14,522 nucleotides of DNA from Vibrio sp. (GTDB taxonomy: Bacteria > Pseudomonadota > Gammaproteobacteria > Enterobacterales > Vibrionaceae): NCBI GenBank assembly GCA_007124475.1, contig SLFB01000021.1, positions 1-14,522 on the forward strand, in the 5' to 3' direction. The position numbers and the translations under genes are program-made. Shown here piece after piece: positions 8,483 to 14,522 of this stretch (positions within the stretch are counted from its first letter, which is position 1; each line of letters starts with the position of its first letter). The notes under the pieces were generated by a model. It was not told where the DNA came from. It worked only from the letters and a program-made list of their open reading frames with translations, and searched no databases.

Positions 8483-9201
8483 GTTTCTGTACTCCGTGCT
8501 CTAGATAGGGTTGTAGTCCGGAACAACTCCCGGCTTTTTAATGGTTTGCTGCCAAGATAAGGCTTTAATGCGATCCGTGTAAAGCGCTTTGCTGCTTGAA
8601 GCTGATTTTTAGTGGTGAAACGTCGCTCGCTGATCGCTATCAACTCATCACCGAGAAAGGTAAAATGATCTCGCCTGACTGAAGCGATAAATCCTTTTTG
8701 TTCACGATAACGGTAGGTCATCGTGGGCGATATAGGCTCGCCACTGCCTGCACAGTGCAAGAAATCAACCCCATAGCCAAGTGATGCCAACAGGGCTAAC
8801 TCAAAACGGCGTAATGCGGGTTCTGGATTTTGACTTTGCGCTAATTCGGTTAAGGCAAAAAGATAGTCATGGAACAAGCTCGGACTCGCTACATCGCTAG
8901 CCAATACTCGGCCAATTAATTCATTGATATACATTGCCGAGTAAAGATTAATCCCCGTTAATGGTAAGCCAAGGCTAATCGATTCTGCTTGCCTAAGAGT
9001 TTTCATCGAGCTATTTCCCGACCACTTAAGCAGTAAAGGTGTGAAAGGCTGTAATAAACCTTTCAACGGCGAGCGTTTGCCTCGGGCTCCTTTGGCCATC
9101 AAACTTAGCCGGCCATACTCTTCACTAAACACATCAACAATCAAACTCGATTCACTGTAAGGCTTACGGTTAAGTACAAAGCAACGCTGAAAACCATCCA
9201 T
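8479..9201 (-). CDS. recO: Recombination mediator protein RecO
   Basis: RecO works with RecR (and RecF) to load RecA on SSB-coated single-stranded DNA and anneals complementary strands, serving gap repair. I start it at the ATG at 9201 (240 residues) because MDGFQRCFVLNRKPYSESS matches the RecO N-terminus. The frame stays open upstream to a TTG at 9282, but those 27 extra residues do not resemble the family. The N-terminal OB fold spans about 1-80, and LKSRELFRTT near the C-terminus (221-230) is a conserved block. The four-cysteine zinc finger of Gram-positive RecO is absent, as is usual in Gammaproteobacteria. No good Shine-Dalgarno precedes 9201; a GTG three codons upstream is an alternative start. 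The gene lies 203 bp after era, an unusually long junction, and its stop overlaps pdxJ by 4 bp. Confidence 0.93.
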   Translation of the reverse strand: MDGFQRCFVLNRKPYSESSLIVDVFSEEYGRLSLMAKGARGKRSPLKGLLQPFTPLLLKWSGNSSMKTLRQAESISLGLPLTGINLYSAMYINELIGRVLASDVASPSLFHDYLFALTELAQSQNPEPALRRFELALLASLGYGVDFLHCAGSGEPISPTMTYRYREQKGFIASVRRDHFTFLGDELIAISERRFTTKNQLQAAKRFTRIALKPYLGSKPLKSRELFRTTTLSRARSTET

Positions 9202-9256
9202 TATAAGCACACCATAATACTCAGTTAGGTTGCAAAGACCGCTGAGAGTGAGAAGA

Positions 9257-9275
9257 CAGTGAGATGACCTCACTG
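9257..9275 (-). other. Perfect hairpin in the era-recO gap
   Basis: CAGTGAG (9257-9263) and CTCACTG (9269-9275) form a 7-bp perfect stem with a 5-nt loop, about 55 nt before the RecO start codon. No T-run follows on the minus strand, so it is not a standard intrinsic terminator. A further CAGTG at 9286-9290 and another CAGTGAG at 9351-9357 can compete for the 9269-9275 arm. The rest of the 203 bp gap (9202-9404) shows no recognisable gene or convincing promoter. Confidence 0.45.
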
Positions 9276-9404
9276 CCATCAATCACAGTGCATACTTAAA
9301 TACAGCAGTCCAGCATACATCGCGTACTAGAAAATGAGTCAGCCCGACGCCAGTGAGCAATAAACGAGTAGCAAGTATCGCACATCGCATGATTGAAGGG
9401 GGCG

Positions 9405-10373
9405 TTATAAGTCGTCAATGTAGCCTAATGAACGCAATGCTCGTTCATCGTCAGCCCAGCCTGATTTCACTTTAACCCAAGTTTCTAAATAAACTTTACG
9501 CTCAAACAATGCTTCCATATCAAGACGAGCTTCTCGGCCGATGGTTTTTATCTTCTCGCCATTTTTACCAATCACCATTTTTTTCTGGCCAATGCGCTCA
9601 ACTAAAATTAATGCGTTGATATGAAAACCATCTGTTTCAGGGTTGTAGTCAAAACGCTCAATTTCTACCGTAACCGAATAAGGCAATTCTTCCCCGGTGA
9701 AGCGCATTAACTTCTCACGAATAATCTCAGAGGCCATAAAGCGCTGTGAGCGGTCCGTGACATACTCTTCTGGAAAGTGATGTACAGCTTTAGGTAAGTG
9801 ATTGCGGACGTGCTGATGCAAAACATCAATATTTTTACCCAACTTGGCCGAAATTGGCACAATATCCACAAAGTCCATTAACTTTGACAGTTCTTGCATA
9901 TGTAACATGACATCATTGCGATCTTTGACGTTATCGACTTTATTGACACATAACACCACAGGGAAGTTGGCTTGACGTAATTTATTCAGCACCATTTCGT
10001 CATCAGCAGTCCAATGCGTTCCATCAACGATAAACAACACCAAATTCACATCACTGAGTGAACTGCTTGCCGCGCGGTTCATTAAACGGTTAATGGCGCG
10101 CTTTTCTTCAATGTGTAAACCTGGAGTATCAACATAAACCGCTTGATAATCCCCTTGAGTATCTACACCCATAATACGATGGCGAGTGGTTTGAGGTTTA
10201 CGTGAGGTAATAGAAATTTTCTGCCCTAGAATATTGTTTAATAGGGTCGATTTTCCGACATTTGGCCGCCCAACGATCGCCACGAAACCACAATGTTGAT
10301 TATCCGGTGATGAGCTTGGTTGATTATCTGAAGCGAAGTACGCATCAATATCAAAATTGTCTTTATCTGCCAT
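9405..10373 (-). CDS. era: GTPase Era, 16S rRNA assembly factor
   Basis: Era is an essential GTPase that binds the 3' end of 16S rRNA and aids 30S subunit maturation. The 322-residue protein has the P-loop GRPNVGKS (35-42), the effector region with TTRH (62-65), DTPG (82-85), NKVD (144-147) and SAK (175-177). The C-terminal KH domain contains VIGKNGEKIKTIG (267-279). It is about 20 residues longer than E. coli Era because of an acidic N-terminal extension before the G domain (about 1-28), which I recall in vibrio Era proteins. The start ATG lies inside the last codons of rnc (11 bp overlap), the typical rnc-era arrangement that couples RNase III and Era synthesis. recO follows only after 203 bp. 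Confidence 0.98.
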   Translation of the reverse strand: MADKDNFDIDAYFASDNQPSSSPDNQHCGFVAIVGRPNVGKSTLLNNILGQKISITSRKPQTTRHRIMGVDTQGDYQAVYVDTPGLHIEEKRAINRLMNRAASSSLSDVNLVLFIVDGTHWTADDEMVLNKLRQANFPVVLCVNKVDNVKDRNDVMLHMQELSKLMDFVDIVPISAKLGKNIDVLHQHVRNHLPKAVHHFPEEYVTDRSQRFMASEIIREKLMRFTGEELPYSVTVEIERFDYNPETDGFHINALILVERIGQKKMVIGKNGEKIKTIGREARLDMEALFERKVYLETWVKVKSGWADDERALRSLGYIDDL

Positions 10374-11043
10374 TGTTTAATAACTCCAGAGCGGTTTCTG
10401 CCGCTGCTTGTTCAGCTTTACGTCGACTCGTACCTTTGCCGATCACTGGCGTGGCAATACCTGCAACATCACAAGAAACCGTAAACTCTTGATTATGAGC
10501 CTCCCCTTTAATCAGAGTCACTTCATAAACCGGTAGCGGGCTGCGTTTTCCTTGCAAAAATTCTTGCAAGCGTGTTTTAGGGTCTTTCTGTGATACACCC
10601 GGTTTGATCGCTTCTAATCTAACCAGATACCAACTAAGAATGATCTCTCGTACTTTTTCAATATCACTATCCAGGTAAATACCACCTATGATGGCTTCCA
10701 CAGCATCTGCTAGGATTGAATCACGACGAAAACCACCGCTTTTCAGCTCCCCTGGACCTAATTTTAAGTAATCTCCTAGATCAAACTCTCGGCCGAGTTC
10801 CGCTAAAGTGTTGCCACGTACCAAAGTAGCACGCATGCGGCTCATATCACCTTCATTGATCTTAGGAAAGCGACGATACAATTCGTCAGCAATCACAAAA
10901 CTTAAAATTGAATCGCCCAGAAACTCAAGACGTTCATTATGTTTGCTACTCGCACTGCGATGCGTCAATGCGAGGGTCAATAGCTCGGCATCGTTAAACT
11001 GATAGCCGAGTTTTGCTTCTAATTTATAAATTGGAGAATTCAT
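10363..11043 (-). CDS. rnc: Ribonuclease III
   Basis: RNase III cleaves double-stranded RNA, including the rRNA precursor and many mRNA leaders. The 226-residue length equals that of E. coli. The signature HNERLEFLGDSIL (35-47) carries E37, E40 and D44. DAVEAIIGG (113-121) supplies D113 and E116, completing the Mg2+ site; E116 is the key catalytic residue. A C-terminal dsRNA-binding domain (about 154-224) includes KDPKTRLQE (153-161) and GTSRRKAEQAAAE (204-216). The start has a GAGAG-type ribosome site close upstream. It lies 37 bp after lepB, with a 7-bp hairpin filling part of that gap, and overlaps era by 11 bp. In E. coli RNase III represses its own operon by cutting the leader; whether this hairpin plays such a part is inference. 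Confidence 0.98.
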   Translation of the reverse strand: MNSPIYKLEAKLGYQFNDAELLTLALTHRSASSKHNERLEFLGDSILSFVIADELYRRFPKINEGDMSRMRATLVRGNTLAELGREFDLGDYLKLGPGELKSGGFRRDSILADAVEAIIGGIYLDSDIEKVREIILSWYLVRLEAIKPGVSQKDPKTRLQEFLQGKRSPLPVYEVTLIKGEAHNQEFTVSCDVAGIATPVIGKGTSRRKAEQAAAETALELLNNGR

Positions 11044-11062
11044 GCTCTCTCGATGTGTTACG

Positions 11063-11081
11063 GGTCAGCACTAAGCTGACC
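11063..11081 (-). other. Perfect hairpin between lepB and rnc
   Basis: GGTCAGC and GCTGACC (11063-11069 and 11075-11081) form a 7-bp perfect stem with a 5-nt loop. The minus-strand stem begins at the last base of the lepB TAG stop codon and ends 19 nt before the rnc ATG. No T-run follows, so it is unlikely to terminate transcription. A role in mRNA processing or stabilisation is possible; seven pairs are short for an RNase III substrate. Confidence 0.5.
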
Positions 11082-11974
11082 TAATTAATGCCACCAATGC
11101 GATTAAATCGCACTCCGGTTGGGATCCAAGCGGGTAATACGCTATCTGCAGAGCGCTCAAACTCGAAGCTGATCCATATTGCTACCGCTTTACCCACCAA
11201 GTTTTCTTCTGGAACAAAGCCCCAAAAGCGGCTATCTGCACTATTGTCACGGTTATCACCCATCACAAAATAATGCCCAGCGGGAACCATCCATTCATTA
11301 ACGCCCGCTCTCGGGTGGTAATCCCTTACATTATCCATCCGCAATGGATTCACTAAAATACTGTGCGCCTGCTCGCCAAGTTGTTCATCTAATTGAATCA
11401 GTGGTACGCGGTTTTGTACAAACTCACTCTCAATCACATTTGATAATGGCACCGGCTGGCAAGTTTTATCCTGCTGAGTTTGAATACAAATTTCTTTCTG
11501 CGAGCTGTAGCGAACAATATCACCAGGCAAACCAACGACTCGTTTAATATAGTCGATACTTGGGTTAGGTGGGTATTTAAACACCACCACATCCCCTCTT
11601 TCAGGTTTACCGGTTTCCACTAGCTGCTTACGCCACACTGGATCTTTTAATCCATAAGCGTACTTTTCGACCAGAATAAAATCACCCACCAATAAAGTGG
11701 GCATCATTGAACCTGATGGGATCTGAAAAGGTTCAAAAATAAACGATCGCAGAACCAACACAAAGGTAATTACTGGGAATATCGATACCGCATTTTCTAC
11801 CCACCAAGGCTGAGGATCTATTGTGCGTACCGTCTTATCGTCAAGCCCATTCGCGGCCTGTGCTTGAATTTGCTTTTCTAACCGCTTCTTGGACCACAGC
11901 CACTTTTCCAGCGCCCAAATAATTCCGGTAACCAAAGTCACCATCACCAAAATGAGTGAAAATGTATTCGCCAT
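11081..11974 (-). CDS. lepB: Signal peptidase I
   Basis: LepB removes signal peptides from Sec- and Tat-exported proteins at the periplasmic face of the inner membrane. The 297-residue protein has two N-terminal membrane segments (about 3-23 and 62-80) separated by a short basic cytoplasmic loop. The catalytic domain follows: box B IPSGSMMPTL (85-94) with nucleophile S89, box D KRVVGLPGD (144-152) with general base K144, and box E GDNRDNSADSR (239-249). An insertion containing two cysteines (C163 and C172) between boxes D and E is a usual feature of Gram-negative enzymes. It is somewhat shorter than E. coli LepB (about 324). A strong AAGGGAAG ribosome site precedes the ATG. It sits 83 bp after lepA with a hairpin between, and 37 bp before rnc. 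Confidence 0.98.
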   Translation of the reverse strand: MANTFSLILVMVTLVTGIIWALEKWLWSKKRLEKQIQAQAANGLDDKTVRTIDPQPWWVENAVSIFPVITFVLVLRSFIFEPFQIPSGSMMPTLLVGDFILVEKYAYGLKDPVWRKQLVETGKPERGDVVVFKYPPNPSIDYIKRVVGLPGDIVRYSSQKEICIQTQQDKTCQPVPLSNVIESEFVQNRVPLIQLDEQLGEQAHSILVNPLRMDNVRDYHPRAGVNEWMVPAGHYFVMGDNRDNSADSRFWGFVPEENLVGKAVAIWISFEFERSADSVLPAWIPTGVRFNRIGGIN

Positions 11975-11989
11975 TGACTTCCCTTATCT

Positions 11990-12027
11990 AAAAATACGAA
12001 AGTGAAAGAGCCGTAACCCTTTCACTT
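11990..12027 (-). terminator. Weak terminator-like or attenuator hairpin between lepA and lepB
   Basis: On the minus strand AAGTGAAAG (12027-12019) pairs perfectly with CTTTCACTT (12008-12000) around a 10-nt loop. A run of five T (11994-11990, with a lone A before it) begins five bases after the stem. The stem is AT-rich and the T-run displaced, so full termination is unlikely. Partial attenuation between lepA and lepB, or a processing signal, fits better. The lepB ribosome site follows directly. Confidence 0.35.
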
Positions 12028-12057
12028 AAAATAAATCACGCTATGCAAATGTAAGAA

Positions 12058-13851
12058 TTAGTCTTTACCAACATGTAGTATGGCCAAAAACGCTTCTTGT
12101 GGTAATTCAACATTACCGATTTGCTTCATACGTTTCTTACCTTCTTTCTGTTTCTTCAACAGCTTTTTCTTACGACTAACGTCACCACCATAACACTTGG
12201 CTAATACGTTTTTACGTAATTGCTTAACGGTTGAGCGAGCAATAATGTGGTTACCAATGGCTGCCTGAATAGCAATATCGAACATTTGGCGAGGAATGAA
12301 CTCTTTCATTTTTTCCACCAACTGACGACCACGAGTTTGCGCTTGATCTTTATGGGTAATGATAGCTAGAGCATCCACCTTATCGCCATTAAGCAATACA
12401 TCTACGCGTACCATATTCGAGTTTTCAAAACGATTGAAACTATAATCGAGCGAAGCATAACCACGGGAGGTGGACTTTAAGCGATCAAAAAAGTCCAACA
12501 CCACTTCTGCCATTGGAATATCGTAAGTCAAAGCCACTTGGTTACCGTGATAAACCATATCAACCTGCGTGCCGCGTTTTTCCACACACAAGGTGATCAC
12601 GCTACCGAGGTAATCTGCTGGTACCAGAATATTACAACGAGCAATTGGTTCGCGAATCTCTTCAATATCATTGATCGCTGGTAATTTTGCTGGACTATCA
12701 ACGTACAGGAGCTCTTGGTCAGACTTTAAAACTTCATACACTACTGTTGGCGCTGTAGTAATAAGGTCGAGATCGTACTCTCGCTCTAAGCGCTCTTGAA
12801 TGATCTCCATATGTAGCATACCTAAGAAGCCACAACGGAAACCAAAACCTAACGCAGCTGAAGTTTCAGGTTCGTAAAAAAGAGAAGCGTCATTAAGGCT
12901 TAATTTCCCTAAAGCATCACGGAAGTTTTCATAGTCATCCGAAGAAACAGGGAATAAACCAGCATAAACTTGTGGCTTCACTTTTTGAAACCCAGGTAAC
13001 GGTTTATCCGTCCCATTTTTAGCTAATGTCAGCGTATCTCCGACCGGTGCGCCTAAGATATCTTTAATCCCACAAACAACCCAGCCTACTTCACCACAAC
13101 CAAGACCATTGGTATCGACTTGTTTCGGAGTAAAGATACCAATTCTATCTACACCCCATACTTGGCCTGTACTCATGACTTTGATCTTGTCGTTTTTCTT
13201 CAGGCGACCATTTTTGATCCGCACAAGTGACACAACACCAAGGTAGTTGTCAAACCAAGAGTCAATAATTAAGGCCTGTAGTGGTGCTTCAGGATCACCT
13301 TCAGGTGCTGGTATCGCCGAAACGATTTTCTCTAATACCTCATCAACGCCAAGACCTGTTTTCGCTGAACAACGCACAGCGTCAATCGCATCAATCCCTA
13401 CGATGTCTTCAATTTCTTCTGATACACGTTCAGGTTCTGCCGCTGGCAAATCAATTTTATTGAGGATAGGAACAACCTCAAGATCCATTTCAATGGCGGT
13501 GTAGCAGTTAGCTAAGGTCTGTGCTTCAACACCTTGACCGGCATCCACGACAAGCAAAGCCCCTTCACAAGCAGCAAGGGAGCGCGATACTTCATAGGAG
13601 AAATCAACGTGTCCAGGGGTATCAATAAAGTTAAGTTGATAGGTTTGGCCATCTTTAGCAACGTAGTCGAGTGTCACACTCTGTGCTTTGATGGTGATAC
13701 CACGCTCACGTTCAAGATCCATAGAATCCAGTACTTGGCTTGCCATTTCCCGGGCGCTTAAACCACCACAAACTTGGATTAAACGGTCAGATAACGTGGA
13801 TTTGCCATGGTCAATATGGGCGATGATCGAAAAGTTACGAATGTGCTTCAT
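12058..13851 (-). CDS. lepA: Elongation factor 4 (LepA), ribosome-associated GTPase
   Basis: LepA/EF4 is a translational GTPase that acts on the ribosome. Back-translocation and 30S-biogenesis or initiation roles have both been proposed. The 597 residues match the family (about 599 in E. coli). G motifs are AHIDHGKST (11-19), the ERERGIT switch I (47-53), DTPGHVDF (77-84) with H81, NKIDLP (131-136) and SAK (162-164). EF-Tu/EF-G-like domains follow, then the LepA-specific C-terminal domain ending in a lysine-rich stretch (about 559-575). The start MKHIRNFSIIAH agrees with the family N-terminus, but the bases before the ATG (CCCAAGCCT) carry no recognisable Shine-Dalgarno. Upstream lie a plausible promoter and an AT-rich hairpin, then rseC 126 bp away. 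lepB follows, and as in E. coli the pair is probably one transcription unit. Confidence 0.98.
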   Translation of the reverse strand: MKHIRNFSIIAHIDHGKSTLSDRLIQVCGGLSAREMASQVLDSMDLERERGITIKAQSVTLDYVAKDGQTYQLNFIDTPGHVDFSYEVSRSLAACEGALLVVDAGQGVEAQTLANCYTAIEMDLEVVPILNKIDLPAAEPERVSEEIEDIVGIDAIDAVRCSAKTGLGVDEVLEKIVSAIPAPEGDPEAPLQALIIDSWFDNYLGVVSLVRIKNGRLKKNDKIKVMSTGQVWGVDRIGIFTPKQVDTNGLGCGEVGWVVCGIKDILGAPVGDTLTLAKNGTDKPLPGFQKVKPQVYAGLFPVSSDDYENFRDALGKLSLNDASLFYEPETSAALGFGFRCGFLGMLHMEIIQERLEREYDLDLITTAPTVVYEVLKSDQELLYVDSPAKLPAINDIEEIREPIARCNILVPADYLGSVITLCVEKRGTQVDMVYHGNQVALTYDIPMAEVVLDFFDRLKSTSRGYASLDYSFNRFENSNMVRVDVLLNGDKVDALAIITHKDQAQTRGRQLVEKMKEFIPRQMFDIAIQAAIGNHIIARSTVKQLRKNVLAKCYGGDVSRKKKLLKKQKEGKKRMKQIGNVELPQEAFLAILHVGKD

Positions 13852-13891
13852 AGGCTTGGGATGACTAAACTCATTACTAATTAGGGGATAA

Positions 13892-13913
13892 AAACGTCAT
13901 TATCATGACATTT
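13892..13913 (-). other. AT-rich hairpin in the lepA leader
   Basis: On the minus strand nine pairs, one of them a G-T wobble, close a GATA loop (stems 13913-13905 and 13900-13892), and the T-run continues for two more bases beyond the stem. It sits downstream of the candidate lepA -10 box and 41 bases before the lepA ATG. It could be a weak rseC terminator, a lepA leader structure or chance in AT-rich DNA. Confidence 0.3.
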
Positions 13914-13928
13914 CATTTAAGTTGGCCG

Positions 13929-13957
13929 ATTCTACCCAATTTCACTAGGCTTCGCAT
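13929..13957 (-). promoter_or_regulatory. Candidate sigma-70 promoter for lepA
   Basis: On the minus strand TAGAAT (13934-13929) matches the -10 consensus at five of six positions. A poor -35 candidate, ATGCGA (13957-13952), lies exactly 17 bp upstream. The pair is in the 126 bp gap between rseC and lepA and would give a leader of about 70 nt. It would let lepA-lepB be expressed independently of the sigma-E operon. Confidence 0.35.
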
Positions 13958-13977
13958 CATATTTAGGCGGTTGGCTA

Positions 13978-14448
13978 TTAAACAATCGGCTCACCAAGGA
14001 TACGGAGTAAAATGACTTGTTGCTGGGTAACGGCTTCTATTCGTTTAGCAAGCCATTTTGCTAACCATACTCCAGCGGTCATAAATATCGTTGCAGTAAG
14101 AATAACTAAAGCTTCTCCAGTTAAAGATAGCTGAATGGAGAATACATGACCGACAGCCGCGCCAATAAACATCATGAATAATGGGGTAAGATAAACTAAC
14201 GCTGCCGATTGCAAAATGCCCTTTTCTGGTAGACCGATTTCCACCACTTGCCCTGTAGAGACAGGCTTATCGGTCAGCAATTGCCACAATAGAGCTTTAT
14301 TACCTATCGCTTTCGACACCATCCCCGTACCACAGCTTTTAACGGATGCGCACTGACTACAGCTGGTTTGTTGCTCACAGCTGAGCTCAATTTTATAACC
14401 GCGTGACAGAGGAACAACCTTAGTCACTGTAGCTAATGCCGTCATCAT
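13978..14448 (-). CDS. rseC: Sigma-E activity modulator RseC (RseC/MucC family)
   Basis: RseC is an inner-membrane protein encoded at the end of the rpoE-rseABC operon. It is reported as a mild positive modulator of sigma-E and is linked elsewhere to SoxR reduction and thiamine metabolism, so its biochemical role is not settled. The 156 residues carry an N-terminal cysteine cluster C24-X5-C30-X2-C33-X5-C39, the same spacing I recall from E. coli RseC and suggestive of metal or iron-sulfur binding. Two membrane segments follow (about 79-101 and 111-132), then a short cytoplasmic tail. The first of two adjacent ATG codons (14448) overlaps the rseB stop as ATGA and has an AAAGG ribosome site 7 nt upstream, indicating translational coupling to rseB. 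Confidence 0.95.
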   Translation of the reverse strand: MMTALATVTKVVPLSRGYKIELSCEQQTSCSQCASVKSCGTGMVSKAIGNKALLWQLLTDKPVSTGQVVEIGLPEKGILQSAALVYLTPLFMMFIGAAVGHVFSIQLSLTGEALVILTATIFMTAGVWLAKWLAKRIEAVTQQQVILLRILGEPIV

Positions 14449-14522
14449 GGCAACACCTTTTCATCACGTATAGTAATAGATTGAGCAATCCGTTGTGCTG
14501 TCGCGGGAGGGATATCACCAAC
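14445..14522 (-). CDS. rseB: Sigma-E regulatory protein RseB, last 25 codons only
   Basis: Only the C-terminal end is in the window; the rest lies beyond the right edge. The frame ending at the TGA at 14447-14445 reads VGDIPPATAQRIAQSITIRD and then five more residues. This looks like the end of the RseB/MucB C-terminal domain. RseB is the periplasmic protein that shields RseA from DegS and senses lipoprotein or LPS stress. The stop overlaps the rseC start by 4 bp. The identification depends on this short match plus its expected place before rseC. Confidence 0.85.
   Translation of the reverse strand, partial: VGDIPPATAQRIAQSITIRDEKVLP

Noticed and set aside
9202..9282. A 27-residue N-terminal extension of RecO from the TTG at 9282
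   Set aside because: The extra residues do not resemble RecO, while the N-terminus starting at 9201 matches the family and gives the usual length of about 240.
13247..13761. Several plus-strand frames opposite the lepA G domain
   Set aside because: They are antisense shadows of strongly conserved GTPase codons; low-complexity Ser/Arg content and no ribosome site.
1..14522. Mobile elements, CRISPR arrays, integron repeats, tRNA/rRNA genes or a novel defence island
   Set aside because: Nearly all of the window is accounted for by conserved housekeeping genes in a standard order; no transposase, integrase, repeat array or RNA gene was seen.

Overview
This window looks like ordinary, conserved chromosome of a gammaproteobacterium, most likely a member of the Vibrionaceae. 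The evidence is protein similarity recalled from memory (RelA, Era with its extended N-terminus, BarA/VarS, LepA) and gene order. The order rseB-rseC-lepA-lepB-rnc-era-recO-pdxJ-acpS is the classical enterobacterial and vibrio arrangement. It is followed here by barA, rlmD, relA and mazG. I found no mobile element, CRISPR array, tRNA, rRNA, integron repeat or foreign-looking island. I do not see evidence for a novel system; the unexplained structure lies in short intergenic regions.

Layout from right to left, because every gene except barA is on the minus strand. The end of rseB overlaps rseC by 4 bp; both belong to the sigma-E envelope-stress operon. After a 126 bp gap with a plausible promoter comes lepA (EF4 GTPase). 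Then follow lepB (signal peptidase I, 83 bp gap), rnc (RNase III, 37 bp gap), era (GTPase and 16S rRNA chaperone, 11 bp overlap with rnc), recO (recombination mediator, 203 bp gap), pdxJ (4 bp overlap) and acpS (6 bp gap). This run links translation, protein export, RNA processing, ribosome assembly, DNA repair, vitamin B6 synthesis and acyl-carrier-protein activation.

The left half starts with barA on the plus strand, encoding a tripartite hybrid sensor kinase (VarS in vibrios). It runs convergently into acpS with 28 bp between the two stop codons. Its start is separated by a 270 bp divergent region from rlmD (23S rRNA m5U methyltransferase). rlmD is followed by relA ((p)ppGpp synthetase) and by mazG (NTP pyrophosphohydrolase), which is cut by the left edge. 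relA and mazG are separated by only 59 bp, so the mazEF toxin-antitoxin pair that lies between them in E. coli is absent. BarA/CsrA signalling and RelA/MazG are both global stress and nutrient controls.

Points worth a second look are: perfect or near-perfect inverted repeats in several junctions (rseC/lepA, lepA/lepB, lepB/rnc, era/recO) and in the barA leader; the unusually long era-recO gap with mutually exclusive pairings; a phosphoacceptor-less pseudo-receiver in BarA; and weak or absent Shine-Dalgarno sequences at lepA, recO and barA.
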